Shown here: positions 1 to 9,060 of the stretch, piece by piece
Layout: each line of letters starts with the position of its first letter
Position numbering within the stretch: position 1 is the first letter of the stretch
Assembly (NCBI RefSeq): GCF_022347685.1
Contig: NZ_JAKRGF010000005.1
Coordinates: forward strand, 124,001-188,000
Length of the DNA stretch: 64,000 nucleotides
Direction: 5' to 3'
From: Thalassobius sp. Cn5-15
GTDB lineage: Bacteria > Pseudomonadota > Alphaproteobacteria > Rhodobacterales > Rhodobacteraceae
Translations under genes and position numbers: made by a program
The notes under the pieces: model-generated
The model's input: the letters and a program-made list of their open reading frames with translations, nothing else
Told to the model about the DNA's origin: nothing
Database searches by the model: none

Positions 1-1
1 G

Positions 2-427
2 GCCACGGGCACCAATGACGTGGTTCTGACCGCGCTGGCCTCTGGTCAAGCGGAGCCGATCCTTTATGAGGATTTTCGCGCGATCGACTCTGACAGTTCC
101 CCCATCCGCTACCGCGCCTGTTTCACCACCCCTATGTCGCAGGCGATGATGACTGAGACCTATGAAATGTACGAAGGTGCTGCTCCTTTGGTGGCTCCCG
201 GCTGGTTTGACTGTTTTGATGCCAAAGAAGTGGGCGCTGCGCTGGAAAGCGGCAAGGCGCTGGCCTTCATGGGGCAGGAAAACCACCGCTATGGCATCGA
301 CCGCATTGTCGCCGTGATGGACGACGGACGCGGCTTTGTCTGGCACCAGATCAATCATTGCGGTGAGGTTGTCTTCGACGGTCAACCCACCCCCGCAGAC
401 TGCCCCACACCCCCGGAAGGTGAATGA
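2..427 (+). CDS. DUF6446 family protein (5' truncated by window edge)
   Basis: The reading frame is open from the first bases of the window and ends at TGA 425-427, so the N-terminus lies outside the window. About 141 residues are visible. The text resembles the small DUF6446 proteins that Rhodobacterales carry between glyQ and glyS; that family has an N-terminal membrane anchor, which would lie in the missing part. The sequence has a conserved-looking Cys (YRACFTT) and a second Cys in WFDCFDA. The stop codon is followed after one base by the glyS start, so the two genes are almost certainly cotranscribed and probably translationally coupled. The function is unknown. The family name rests on recall of this conserved neighbourhood. 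Confidence 0.7.
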   Translation, partial: ATGTNDVVLTALASGQAEPILYEDFRAIDSDSSPIRYRACFTTPMSQAMMTETYEMYEGAAPLVAPGWFDCFDAKEVGAALESGKALAFMGQENHRYGIDRIVAVMDDGRGFVWHQINHCGEVVFDGQPTPADCPTPPEGE

Positions 428-428
428 T

Positions 429-2489
429 ATGCCCGATTTGCTGATCGAACTCTTTTCCGAAGAAATCCCCGCCCGCATGCAAGGCAAAGCGGCTGAGGAT
501 CTGAAAAAACGCATCACCGACGGTCTGGTAGAGGCCGGATTGACCTACGCAGGCGCCGCCGCCTTTTCCACGCCGCGCCGTTTGACGCTGGCGCTGGAAG
601 GTTTGTTGGCCGAAAGCCCTACCGTGCGCGAAGAGCGCAAGGGGCCGAAAGTCGGCGCGCCCGAAAAAGCCATCGAAGGCTTCCTGCGCGGCGCAGGTCT
701 GACCATGGACCAGCTGGAGGAGCGCGAGACGCCGAAAGGCGCAGTCTACTTCGCCACCATCGAAAAGCCTGGTCGTCCTGCGGCCGAGATCGTCGCCGAG
801 GTGCTGGAAGCGACCATTCGTAATTTCCCCTGGCCGAAATCCATGCGTTGGGGCGCGGGGTCTTTGCGTTGGGTGCGTCCGCTGCATTCGATCCTGTGTA
901 TCCTGACGAATGACGCGGGCGATGCAGAGGTTGTCGATCTGGACATCGACGGCATCACATCCGGCAACACCACCGAAGGTCACCGTTTCATGGGATCGGG
1001 CCGTTTCGCTGTCACCTCGTTTGAGGATTATGCGGTGAAGCTGAAGCGCGATCATGTGGTTCTGGATCCGGCGGAACGTGCGGCTGCCATCTGGCAGGAC
1101 GCGACCAATCAGGCCTTTGCCTCTGGTCTGGAAGTGGTTGAGGATCAGGGCCTTCTGCGTGAGGTCGCGGGTCTGGTAGAATGGCCCGTCGTTCTGATGG
1201 GCGCCATTGATGAGGAGTTTCTGGAATTGCCCGCCGAGGTTTTGCAAACCTCTATGAAAGAGCACCAGAAGTTTTTCAGCGTGAAGAACCCCAAAACCGG
1301 CCGCATTGAAAAATTCATCACCGTCGCCAACCGTGAAACCAAGGATCAGGGCGCAACCATTCTGGCGGGCAACCAAAAGGTGCTGTCGGCCCGTCTGGCG
1401 GATGCCAAATTCTTCTGGACCAACGACCTGCGCGTTGCCAATTCCGGCATGGAGGTGTGGACCGATCAGCTGTCGAACGTGACCTTCCACAACAAACTGG
1501 GCTCGCAGGCCGCACGGATCGACCGTATCGCTGCCCTGTCGCGTGAAATTGCGCCTGTTCTGGGCGTGGACGCTGATCTGGCCGAACAGGCCGCACGGGT
1601 GGCCAAGGCGGATCTAAGCTCGGAAATGGTTTATGAATTCCCCGAACTGCAGGGCCTGATGGGCCGCTATTATGCCCATGCTGCTGGCCTGCCGTCTGAT
1701 GTAGCTGCGGCGTGTGAGGAACACTATTCCCCCCTCGGCCCGTCCGACGATGTGCCCACTGCGCCTGTCTCGGCCACTGTGGCGCTGGCGGATAAGATCG
1801 ACACGCTCACTGGTTTCTGGGCGATTGATGAAAAGCCTACGGGTTCCAAAGACCCCTACGCTCTGCGTCGTGCCGCATTGGGTGTGATCCGATTGGTGCT
1901 GGAAAATGGGGTGCGTGTCAGCCTGACGGAGGTGTTCGGTAAGGGCTATGAAGGTGCAAATGCCGTGGACCTTCTCTCCTTCTTCCATGACCGTCTGAAG
2001 GTCTATCTGAAAGACGAAGGCCTGCGTCATGACGTGATTGACGCCTGCTTGTCGATGCCGGGCAATGATGACCTGTCGCTCTTGGTCAAGCGTGCCCGTG
2101 CGTTGGGCGCCTTCCTGAAAACGGATGATGGCGAAAATCTGTTGCAGGGCTACAAACGCGCGAACAACATCCTCACGCAGGCTGAGGACAAGGATGGCGT
2201 TGAATACTCCTTCGGTGCGGATGTGAAATTTGCCGAAACCGATGAGGAAAAAGCGCTGTTTGCGGCCCTCGATCAAGCCGACGCTGCCATCGCCCCCGCC
2301 ATGCAAGGCGAGGATTTTGAGGCCGCGATGACTGCGATGGCCGGGTTGCGTGCGCCGATCGACGCCTTCTTTGAAGGGGTGCAGGTCAACAGCGACAACG
2401 AGATTGTGCGCCGTAATCGCCTCAACCTCCTCAGCCGTATCCGTCAGATCTGTGGCGGCGTTGCGGACCTGGCGCGGGTTGAGGGCTGA
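429..2489 (+). CDS. glyS: Glycine--tRNA ligase beta subunit
   Basis: This 686-residue protein is the beta chain of the bacterial alpha2-beta2 glycyl-tRNA synthetase, which charges tRNA-Gly in the cytoplasm. The N-terminus (MPDLLIELFSEEIPARM) and the C-terminal DALR-like anticodon-binding region (NRLNLLSRIRQICGGVADLA) are typical, and the length matches the family. The ATG at 429 was chosen over an in-frame start at 336 because translation from 429 begins with the family N-terminus and sits two bases after the upstream stop codon. The alpha subunit gene glyQ is expected just left of the window. A strong intrinsic terminator follows at 2515-2549. Confidence 0.96.
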   Translation: MPDLLIELFSEEIPARMQGKAAEDLKKRITDGLVEAGLTYAGAAAFSTPRRLTLALEGLLAESPTVREERKGPKVGAPEKAIEGFLRGAGLTMDQLEERETPKGAVYFATIEKPGRPAAEIVAEVLEATIRNFPWPKSMRWGAGSLRWVRPLHSILCILTNDAGDAEVVDLDIDGITSGNTTEGHRFMGSGRFAVTSFEDYAVKLKRDHVVLDPAERAAAIWQDATNQAFASGLEVVEDQGLLREVAGLVEWPVVLMGAIDEEFLELPAEVLQTSMKEHQKFFSVKNPKTGRIEKFITVANRETKDQGATILAGNQKVLSARLADAKFFWTNDLRVANSGMEVWTDQLSNVTFHNKLGSQAARIDRIAALSREIAPVLGVDADLAEQAARVAKADLSSEMVYEFPELQGLMGRYYAHAAGLPSDVAAACEEHYSPLGPSDDVPTAPVSATVALADKIDTLTGFWAIDEKPTGSKDPYALRRAALGVIRLVLENGVRVSLTEVFGKGYEGANAVDLLSFFHDRLKVYLKDEGLRHDVIDACLSMPGNDDLSLLVKRARALGAFLKTDDGENLLQGYKRANNILTQAEDKDGVEYSFGADVKFAETDEEKALFAALDQADAAIAPAMQGEDFEAAMTAMAGLRAPIDAFFEGVQVNSDNEIVRRNRLNLLSRIRQICGGVADLARVEG

Positions 2490-2514
2490 ACGCTTTCAGA
2501 TGACTGAATTGCAG

Positions 2515-2549
2515 AAGGCCGAGGGTTCATCCCCTCGGCCTTTCTGTTT
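2515..2549 (+). terminator. Intrinsic terminator after glyS
   Basis: A perfect 11-bp stem (AAGGCCGAGGG / CCCTCGGCCTT) with a 6-nt loop is followed by TCTGTTT. It lies 25 bases after the glyS stop and separates glyS from the next gene. Confidence 0.85.
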
Positions 2550-2668
2550 GTTGGGTGTTGTGTGAAATGACTTGAGTAACGGTTGCTTCCCTCACGTTTC
2601 CTATTGAACCCGCCCTTGCCTTGCGGCCCATCCCGTCTATGCTGCGGAGACGCAGAAAGGATGCGGCA

Positions 2669-5218
2669 GTGCAGCACGATCAAGAAATTACCGTCATCAC
2701 CCCCACCGCCAATCTGGCGACCGAAACCCATGGCGGGCGGGCGAAATGCCTGCAGCGTCTGGTGCGGCTGGATCTGCCGGTGCCGAAAACCGTGGCGCTC
2801 TCCTTTGATGAGGTGCATTCTATTGCGGCGGGGGACATGCCGGATATGGTGGCGATGCTGGCGCCCTTTGGCGAAGATGCGCTGCTGTGTGTGCGCCCAT
2901 CGTCTGAAGATCCCGATTGGGGCGGCCCTGGTGCAATCTTGAATATCGGTATGAATGACGCGCGGTTTGTGGATCTGTGCGAAACATTGGGGCGGGAAGC
3001 CGCCAGTTCGATCTACCTGCGTTTCGTGCAATCCTATGCGACCCACGTCGCCCGCCTTGACCCTGATATGTTCGACCACATCCTGCCGGATAGCGCCGAT
3101 GCCCTCAGCGAAGCGTTGCGTGCATACGAGGATGAAACCGAAGAAGAATTTCCCCAAGACCCTGCCGTGCAACTGGCCGAAGTACTCCGATCAATGGCGC
3201 GCGCGTGGGAGGGGACGACCGCACGTCTCTTGCGTCAGGCAAAGGGGGCGCCTGCGGATGCGGGCCTTGGCCTCGTGGTGCAGGAAATGGCGCATGGGCT
3301 TGGTCTGGGCGAATGCGGATCCGGTGTGATCCAACTGGTCAATTCCAAGACCGGTGAGACACAGATCACCGGGCGCTACATGTGCCAGTCGCAGGGGCGC
3401 GATGCGCTTCTGAACCGTTCCGAATCTATGTTCCTAGAGGAGGATGGCCGCGGCCCGTCACTGCAATCGGTGCTGCCGGAGCCGTTTGAACAGCTGCTGG
3501 AACACACCCGCCTGATGCGCGCCCGTCTGCGCGAGGAAATGCAGGCAGAATTCACTATCGAAAACGGTCGTGTGCATATCCTTGACGGGGTACGCGTGGC
3601 GCGGTCTGCCCGCGCTGCGGTGCGCATTGCCGTCAGTCTGGCCGAAGATGGAATCATTCCGCGCGAAGAGGCGCTGACCCGTATCGACCCCCGCGCGATT
3701 AACGAATTGCTGCACCGTCAGGTCGATCCCGCCGCCCCGCGCGACACGCTGGCGACGGGCATTGCCGCCAGCCCCGGTGCTGCCAGCGGGCGCATTGTGT
3801 TTTCCGCTGATGAGGCGCAGGCCAGTGCCGCCCGGGGCGAGGCCTGCATTCTGGTGCGCCGTGAAACCAACCCCGAAGACATCCGCGGCATGCACGCGGC
3901 CGCCGCCGTTCTGACTGAACGTGGTGGAATGACCAGCCACGCGGCGGTGATTGCCCGTGGCATTGGTCTGCCTTGTGTGGTGGGCGCGTCGGATATCAAG
4001 TTTCACCTCCGCAAAAAGCAGCTGATCGCGCCAGACGGACGTGAGTTGCACGCGGGCGATATGGTTACGATCGACGGCAGCAACGGCGAAGTTCTGTGGG
4101 GTGAACCTATGATGCTTGAGGCGGCGCAAGATGACGCTTTCCGCAGCCTGATGTCATGGGCTGATGCGGTGCGCGACATTGGCGTGCGCGCGAATGCCGA
4201 CACGCCAGCGGATGCGCAGACGGCCAAAAACTTTGCTGCCGAAGGGATTGGTCTGTGCCGAACAGAACACATGTTCTTTGAAGCGGACCGCCTGACTGTG
4301 ATGCGCGAGATGATCTTCGCCGATACCTCACAGGATCGGGAGGCGGCGCTGGACCGCTTGCTGCCGATGCAACGCGCTGACTTCGCTGAACTGTTTCGCA
4401 TCATGCAGGGCAAACCGGTGTGTATTCGCCTGTTTGACCCACCGTTGCATGAATTTTTGCCATCTGACCGCACCGGGCATCGTGAACTGGCCGAAGCATT
4501 GGACCTGCCCCTATCAGATGTGACCCGAAGGGTGGAGGCATTGGGCGAATATAACCCGATGCTGGGTATGCGTGGCGTGCGTTTGGGGATCACTGTGCCA
4601 GAGATTTACGACATGCAGGCCCGCGCCATTTTTGAGGCGACGATTGAGGCCAGTCAGGACGGCGATCCTGTGGTGCCGGAGATTATGATCCCGCTGGTTT
4701 CGGCCAAGCGTGAGGTGGAACTGGTCAAAACCCGGGTTGATGCGGTTGCTGTGGCGGTGCGCAATGAGAAGGGGCAGGATTTTGACTATCGCCTTGGTGT
4801 CATGGTGGAAACACCGCGGGCTGCACTGAAAGCGGGGGAGATTGCGCCGCATGCCGCCTTCCTGTCGTTCGGGACCAACGACCTCACTCAGATGACGTAC
4901 GGTTTGTCGCGCGATGACGCGGGGCGTTTCATGTCGGCCTATGTGCAGCAAGGTGTCTTCCCCGAAGATCCGTTCCACGAGCTGGACACGGAAGGTGTCG
5001 GCGAACTTTTGCAGATCGGGGCAGAAAGGGGTCGCGCCGCGCGCGAGGATCTGGTCTTGTCGATATGTGGCGAACACGGGGGCAGCCCCGAATCAATCGC
5101 CTTTTCACGTGCTGCAGGGTTCGATTATGTGTCCTGTTCGCCCTTTCGTGTACCTGTTGCACGGCTGGCGGCTGCTCAATTCGCTGTTCTGGATAGGCTA
5201 GGGTGCCGTGTGGAATAA
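2669..5218 (+). CDS. ppdK: Pyruvate, phosphate dikinase-like PEP-utilising enzyme
   Basis: The protein has 849 residues from the chosen GTG start. PPDK interconverts pyruvate, ATP and phosphate with PEP, AMP and pyrophosphate in the cytoplasm. The central phosphohistidine domain is clear (GGMTSHAAVIARG, His near residue 424), and the C-terminal PEP/pyruvate barrel carries CRTEHMFF and CGEHGGSP (Cys near residue 800). The His-Cys spacing of 376 equals that of characterised PPDK (His455/Cys831 in Clostridium symbiosum, recalled). The N-terminal ATP-grasp region is divergent: the usual GGKGANL and SMPGMMDT texts appear only as THGGRAKCL and DPDWGGPGAIL. The GTG at 2669 is preceded by AGAAAGGA at a spacing of 7; an ATG at 2621 is also in frame. 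The function is likely PPDK, but the nucleotide site may be altered. Confidence 0.85.
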   Translation: MQHDQEITVITPTANLATETHGGRAKCLQRLVRLDLPVPKTVALSFDEVHSIAAGDMPDMVAMLAPFGEDALLCVRPSSEDPDWGGPGAILNIGMNDARFVDLCETLGREAASSIYLRFVQSYATHVARLDPDMFDHILPDSADALSEALRAYEDETEEEFPQDPAVQLAEVLRSMARAWEGTTARLLRQAKGAPADAGLGLVVQEMAHGLGLGECGSGVIQLVNSKTGETQITGRYMCQSQGRDALLNRSESMFLEEDGRGPSLQSVLPEPFEQLLEHTRLMRARLREEMQAEFTIENGRVHILDGVRVARSARAAVRIAVSLAEDGIIPREEALTRIDPRAINELLHRQVDPAAPRDTLATGIAASPGAASGRIVFSADEAQASAARGEACILVRRETNPEDIRGMHAAAAVLTERGGMTSHAAVIARGIGLPCVVGASDIKFHLRKKQLIAPDGRELHAGDMVTIDGSNGEVLWGEPMMLEAAQDDAFRSLMSWADAVRDIGVRANADTPADAQTAKNFAAEGIGLCRTEHMFFEADRLTVMREMIFADTSQDREAALDRLLPMQRADFAELFRIMQGKPVCIRLFDPPLHEFLPSDRTGHRELAEALDLPLSDVTRRVEALGEYNPMLGMRGVRLGITVPEIYDMQARAIFEATIEASQDGDPVVPEIMIPLVSAKREVELVKTRVDAVAVAVRNEKGQDFDYRLGVMVETPRAALKAGEIAPHAAFLSFGTNDLTQMTYGLSRDDAGRFMSAYVQQGVFPEDPFHELDTEGVGELLQIGAERGRAAREDLVLSICGEHGGSPESIAFSRAAGFDYVSCSPFRVPVARLAAAQFAVLDRLGCRVE

Positions 5219-5246
5219 GTATCTGTGATTTATGTAGAATCTTTCT

Positions 5247-5261
5247 AAAATCGTCGATTTT
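5247..5261. promoter_or_regulatory. Palindrome upstream of cell wall hydrolase
   Basis: AAAATCG-T-CGATTTT is a perfect 7-bp dyad around one base in the AT-rich 185-base gap between ppdK and the wall hydrolase. The single-base centre makes an RNA hairpin unlikely, so an operator is the better guess. No protein is assigned. Confidence 0.3.
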
Positions 5262-5403
5262 TGTGTAACGATGTGTTGCGCGGAACGTCGCGCTCTTCTG
5301 CATTTGCTGGACTATTTGCGAGATTTTAGCTATTTCGCCGCCTGTTTATCTGAGTTTGTCCACCGGGGTGGGGACCATTCGGGAGCTTAAGCAGGAGATC
5401 GTA

Positions 5404-6051
5404 ATGGATCGCAAAGTTCAAAAAACAGGCCTCTGGGCAGCGCTGGCATGTGCCGCGTCCCTCATGGCTGCTGCCCCCGTTGCACAGGCCGAGGTGCAGG
5501 TTGAAACCGTGTTGAAGCAGGAAAATCGTGCGCTGGAAGCTGTTCCCGCCGGTCTGCTGGCCCAGCTTTTCAACCCCAAGGCAGCGCCGGCCAAGATCAG
5601 TTATAGCCGCGAATACCTCGACAGCCTGCCCAAGGCGCAGGGGGATGAGGAATGGGCCTGCTTGTCAGAGGCACTTTATTTTGAAGCCCGGGGTGAAAGT
5701 GTGAAAGGCCAGTTCGCTGTCGCTGAGGTGATCATGAATCGCGTCGACTCGGTCCGATTTCCCGACACCATCTGCGGTGTGGTTAACCAAGGCACAGGGC
5801 GCAAGTATCAGTGCCAGTTCACCTATACCTGCGATGGCCACGCCGAAGTGGTGCATGAACAACAGGCATATGATCGTGTGTCTAAAGTGGCGCAGCTGAT
5901 GATCAACGACGGCCCGCGCGCGCTGACAGACAATGCGACCTATTACCATACCAAGGCCGTACGTCCCAGTTGGTCGCGCAAGTTTGCCCGCACCGCTACC
6001 ATTGGCGTGCATCACTTCTATCGTCACCCGACCGAGGTTTCGCTGAACTGA
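5404..6051 (+). CDS. Secreted cell wall hydrolase, SleB (Hydrolase_2) family
   Basis: The 215-residue protein has a signal peptide (positive start, hydrophobic run ending in AAAPVAQAE near residue 30) and then a SleB-type domain at about residues 80-210. The domain shows the characteristic EALYFEARGES text with the expected catalytic Glu, MNRV, the cysteine-bearing CGVVNQG and QCQFTYTCDG segments, and YHTKAVRPSW. Family members cleave peptidoglycan as lytic transglycosylase-like or amidase-like enzymes in the periplasm. The start at 5404 is supported by AGGAG six bases upstream; an upstream in-frame start at 5356 would bury the signal peptide. A terminator follows at 6088-6116, so the gene is probably monocistronic. 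The role, in wall remodelling or cell separation, cannot be told from sequence. Confidence 0.88.
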   Translation: MDRKVQKTGLWAALACAASLMAAAPVAQAEVQVETVLKQENRALEAVPAGLLAQLFNPKAAPAKISYSREYLDSLPKAQGDEEWACLSEALYFEARGESVKGQFAVAEVIMNRVDSVRFPDTICGVVNQGTGRKYQCQFTYTCDGHAEVVHEQQAYDRVSKVAQLMINDGPRALTDNATYYHTKAVRPSWSRKFARTATIGVHHFYRHPTEVSLN

Positions 6052-6087
6052 GTCTCTTGTCGGGGCACAGCATTTAAGCTAGCTGGG

Positions 6088-6116
6088 AAAAGGGGGCGTG
6101 GCCCCCTTTTTGTTTG
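6088..6116 (+). terminator. Intrinsic terminator after cell wall hydrolase
   Basis: AAAAGGGGGC-GTG-GCCCCCTTTT forms a perfect 10-bp stem with a 3-nt loop and runs into TTTTTGTTTG. It lies 36 bases after the stop. Confidence 0.9.
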
Positions 6117-6136
6117 TATCTGCTGAGAGGCCGACC

Positions 6137-7033
6137 ATGTCTGACACCGCTTCTGAAATCACTCAGGCCTTCGCCCATCCCGAAGAGCGTGCTGCGGCGA
6201 TGGCCACCGCGCCGCTGGACCGTATTTCTGTACGTGACCATGTGGTTGCAGTCGAAATTGGCGCCTTTCAGGTGGAACGTGATCTGACGCAGCGCCTGTC
6301 GTTCGACGTCGCTGTTGAGGTGGCATCTGTTGAGGCCCCGTTAGAGGATGACGTGGATCGCATCCTGTCCTACGACAAGGTGACAGAGGCGATTGCAACC
6401 GAACTGGCAGCAGAACGTTTGAACCTATTGGAAACATTGGCCGATAACATCGCGGCCCGCATTCTGGCGGAACCGCAGGCGATGCGGGTGTTCTTGCGGA
6501 TCGAGAAATTGGACCGCGGCCCCTTCAAACTGGGGGTAGAGATTGTGCGCAGCCGTGCCGATGTGGCCGGGCGTAAGGATGAGCAGACCATACGCCCCCG
6601 TCTGGCATACCTCAGCCGCGTGGCGCAAACCTCGGATGCACTGGCGCAGTGGCTGGATGATCTGAGCGGCGCGGCGCCGTTGATCTTGTGTCTGGAACCG
6701 CCTGTTGCTGGCGACCATTCGGTAGCGAATGCACGCGCGCAATTGAACATTGATCTCTTGCATGCCGATCAGGCCGCATGGACCCTGATGGCACGGGATG
6801 AACGGTTGAACGTGGCGAACACGCGCACGGAACTGGACTGGGCGATGAAACAGGGCCATGTCAGTATCTGGGCCCCGGCCAAAATGGTGTTGGACGCCAC
6901 CACGCCGCCGGACACCGTTGATGGCAATGCGCTCCTGTCATGGTTCGCGGCAGAGATGGATGCGCAGGATCTGGTTGTGATCGGCACGGATGCGCCAGCG
7001 CTAGATTTGCCGTGCCAGACCATCGCGATCTGA
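6137..7033 (+). CDS. folB: Dihydroneopterin aldolase with C-terminal extension
   Basis: The protein has 298 residues. Residues about 25-140 are a FolB domain (VRDHVVAVEIGAFQVERDLTQRLSFDV, ILSYDKVTEAI, NLLETLADNIA), which converts dihydroneopterin to 6-hydroxymethyl-dihydropterin in folate synthesis. Bacterial FolB is usually about 120 residues; here about 150 more residues follow that I cannot assign. They look globular (AWTLMARDERLNVANTRTEL, LVVIGTDAPALDL). The ATG at 6137 has GAGAGG six bases upstream. folP follows 13 bases after the stop, so the two folate enzymes form an operon. The extension seems usual for this order, from memory, but its role is unknown. Confidence 0.87.
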   Translation: MSDTASEITQAFAHPEERAAAMATAPLDRISVRDHVVAVEIGAFQVERDLTQRLSFDVAVEVASVEAPLEDDVDRILSYDKVTEAIATELAAERLNLLETLADNIAARILAEPQAMRVFLRIEKLDRGPFKLGVEIVRSRADVAGRKDEQTIRPRLAYLSRVAQTSDALAQWLDDLSGAAPLILCLEPPVAGDHSVANARAQLNIDLLHADQAAWTLMARDERLNVANTRTELDWAMKQGHVSIWAPAKMVLDATTPPDTVDGNALLSWFAAEMDAQDLVVIGTDAPALDLPCQTIAI

Positions 7034-7046
7034 GGGAGGGGCAGAG

Positions 7047-8048
7047 ATGAAAGCCTACTATCGGCCTATCGTGCAAACCGACCCTTCTCGCCCCGATCAT
7101 GCGTTGACTCTGGCCGGTGGCTGGGCGTGGTTTTCTGAAGTGGAGGTGCTCAGCCGCCACGACGCTGCCCAACGGATCTCGGCGTTGGATCTGCCCGGTG
7201 AAATGCGCGACCGTCTGACCGCACCGCGCAGTGATATTGCCCGCCTCGATCTTAGCCAGCCGCAGATCATGGGGATCCTCAATGTGACTCCTGACAGTTT
7301 CAGCGATGGCGGTGAGCATCAGGGGCTGTCGGAGGCGGTGCGCCATGCCCATGCGATGCGTGATCAGGGGGCGGATATGATCGACGTGGGCGGCGAATCT
7401 ACGCGCCCCGGCGCCGAGGAAGTGGAGCGTCAGGCAGAAATCCAGCGCACAGCGCCAGTGATTAAGGCGCTGCGTGAAGAGATGCATGTGCCGATCTCTA
7501 TCGACACCCGTAAACAGGTGGTGGCAGAGGCAGCGATTGCTGCTGGTGCCGATCTGGTCAATGACGTGTCGGGCTTCACCTTCGACAGCGACTTGCTGGC
7601 TTACGTGGGCGAGCAGAAACTGCCGGTCTGCGTGATGCACAGCCTTGGTGATCCGACCACCATGCAGGACGATCCGAACTATGATGCGGTTCTTTTGGAC
7701 ATCTTCGATTTCCTTGAAGAGCAGGTAGAGGCGCTGGTCGTCGCTGGCGTTGCGCGAGATCAGATTATGGTCGATCCTGGTATTGGTTTCGGCAAGACGG
7801 TGGCCCATAATTTGGCGTTGTTGAAACGGATTTCACTATTTCATAGCCTCGGTTGCCCAATCCTCCTGGGTGTTTCGCGCAAGAAATTCATTGGTACGCT
7901 CGGCAATGCTGAGGAGCCGCGCGATCGCGTGGCGGGGTCCGTTGCCGTAGCCTTGGCCGCGGTGGCGCAGGGGATACAGGTGCTTAGGGTGCATGACGTG
8001 TTTGAAACGCGTTCGGCGCTGAACCTGTGGCAGGCGGTCAGCGGCTGA
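7047..8048 (+). CDS. folP: Dihydropteroate synthase
   Basis: This 333-residue cytoplasmic enzyme joins 6-hydroxymethyl-dihydropterin diphosphate and p-aminobenzoate to give dihydropteroate; the family is the sulfonamide target. The signature texts are present in order: IMGILNVTPDSFSDGG, IDVGGESTRPGAEEV, SIDTRKQVVAEAA with DLVNDVSG, and the C-terminal ILLGVSRKKFIG. About 70 residues precede the barrel, longer than in E. coli. The start has GGAGGG upstream. The gene is the second of the folB-folP pair, and its last 11 bases overlap the end of the convergent EamA gene. In related genomes glmM follows folP (recalled); here it does not. Confidence 0.94.
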   Translation: MKAYYRPIVQTDPSRPDHALTLAGGWAWFSEVEVLSRHDAAQRISALDLPGEMRDRLTAPRSDIARLDLSQPQIMGILNVTPDSFSDGGEHQGLSEAVRHAHAMRDQGADMIDVGGESTRPGAEEVERQAEIQRTAPVIKALREEMHVPISIDTRKQVVAEAAIAAGADLVNDVSGFTFDSDLLAYVGEQKLPVCVMHSLGDPTTMQDDPNYDAVLLDIFDFLEEQVEALVVAGVARDQIMVDPGIGFGKTVAHNLALLKRISLFHSLGCPILLGVSRKKFIGTLGNAEEPRDRVAGSVAVALAAVAQGIQVLRVHDVFETRSALNLWQAVSG

Positions 8049-8946
8049 ACATCCGCCTGAGCGCACCCAACTGCGACACCAGCACACCCCCAAGTATCAG
8101 CGCCAGCGAAGTGAGAATGCCGTCGGGCAGCGCCTCATCCAACAGCCATGCGCCTAGGAAAATCGACCAGACGGGCACCATGTAATTGGTCAGTGACATA
8201 AACGTTGATCCGGCAGATCGGATGACCAGGACCCGCAGCAGGTTCGCGGCCGCCGTGGGCACCAGCCCCAGTAACGCCAGATAGCCGAATGTTTCCAAAC
8301 TGATAGAGCTGGGAATGCCCTCTTTCCACAGGGCCAATGGCAGGAGGATCGCGCCACCGATCAGCATCAGGCTGGCCGACAGACCGACAGGATCAATCGG
8401 GGGCAGGCGACGGGTGATGATGGAATTGACGCCATAGCAAATGGCGGCGCTGACACAGGCGAGACGCCCCCATGTTTCCCCGTTCGCACCGCTGGCCTCA
8501 AACACCGCAGGGCCGCCGATCAGGATGAACACGCCCGCAAATCCGGTGACGAAACCGATGCTGCGGCGCAGGCTCATCCGCTCACCCACTAGGAAAAAAT
8601 GCGCCAGCGGCAGCACGATCAGCGGGATCGCCGCCATCGACACACCAGCGAAGCCAGAGGTCACAAATTGCAGCCCCCAGCTCAGCAGCATAAACGGCAG
8701 CGCTGCGCTGAGAAGCCCGGCGAGCAACAGCATGTGCCAGGGACGATCCTCACTCAACCACAGCTGTCCACCCCGCCATTGCCAGACCGTGGTCAGCAAA
8801 AGCGCGGCGAAACCTAGCCGGGCAAAGGCCAGCCAGATCGGCGAAATCCCTCGCAGGGCCAGCTCCATCACCATAAAGGTGCCGCCCCAGACCAGACCAA
8901 GGGCTACGATCATCGCCCAAGAGGCGCGGGTGATTGTCGGTTGCAT
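8038..8946 (-). CDS. DMT superfamily transporter, EamA family
   Basis: The 302-residue protein is an inner-membrane carrier with two EamA repeats and about ten predicted transmembrane segments. The repeats begin at about residues 10 (WAMIVALGLVWGGTFMVMELAL) and 155 (GRLACVSAAICYGVNSIITRR). Family members export amino acids or metabolites, or import nucleotide sugars; the substrate cannot be told. It overlaps folP tail to tail by 11 bases. It resembles the transporter at 9704-10624 in layout and in texts such as GFAGV and YGV/YAIGAIVTR, so the two may be paralogues. It appears to be transcribed alone. Confidence 0.88.
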   Translation of the reverse strand: MQPTITRASWAMIVALGLVWGGTFMVMELALRGISPIWLAFARLGFAALLLTTVWQWRGGQLWLSEDRPWHMLLLAGLLSAALPFMLLSWGLQFVTSGFAGVSMAAIPLIVLPLAHFFLVGERMSLRRSIGFVTGFAGVFILIGGPAVFEASGANGETWGRLACVSAAICYGVNSIITRRLPPIDPVGLSASLMLIGGAILLPLALWKEGIPSSISLETFGYLALLGLVPTAAANLLRVLVIRSAGSTFMSLTNYMVPVWSIFLGAWLLDEALPDGILTSLALILGGVLVSQLGALRRMFSR

Positions 8947-9060
8947 GAGGTGCCCTTTGTTTGTCTTCGCGCGACCTGATCGGTTTCAGTGCTCAAGGTC
9001 AAGAGGGCAGTGCGCTAGGCATACTAAAGGGGCCGGTTTCCAGGCCCCCACGCGGTTTCT

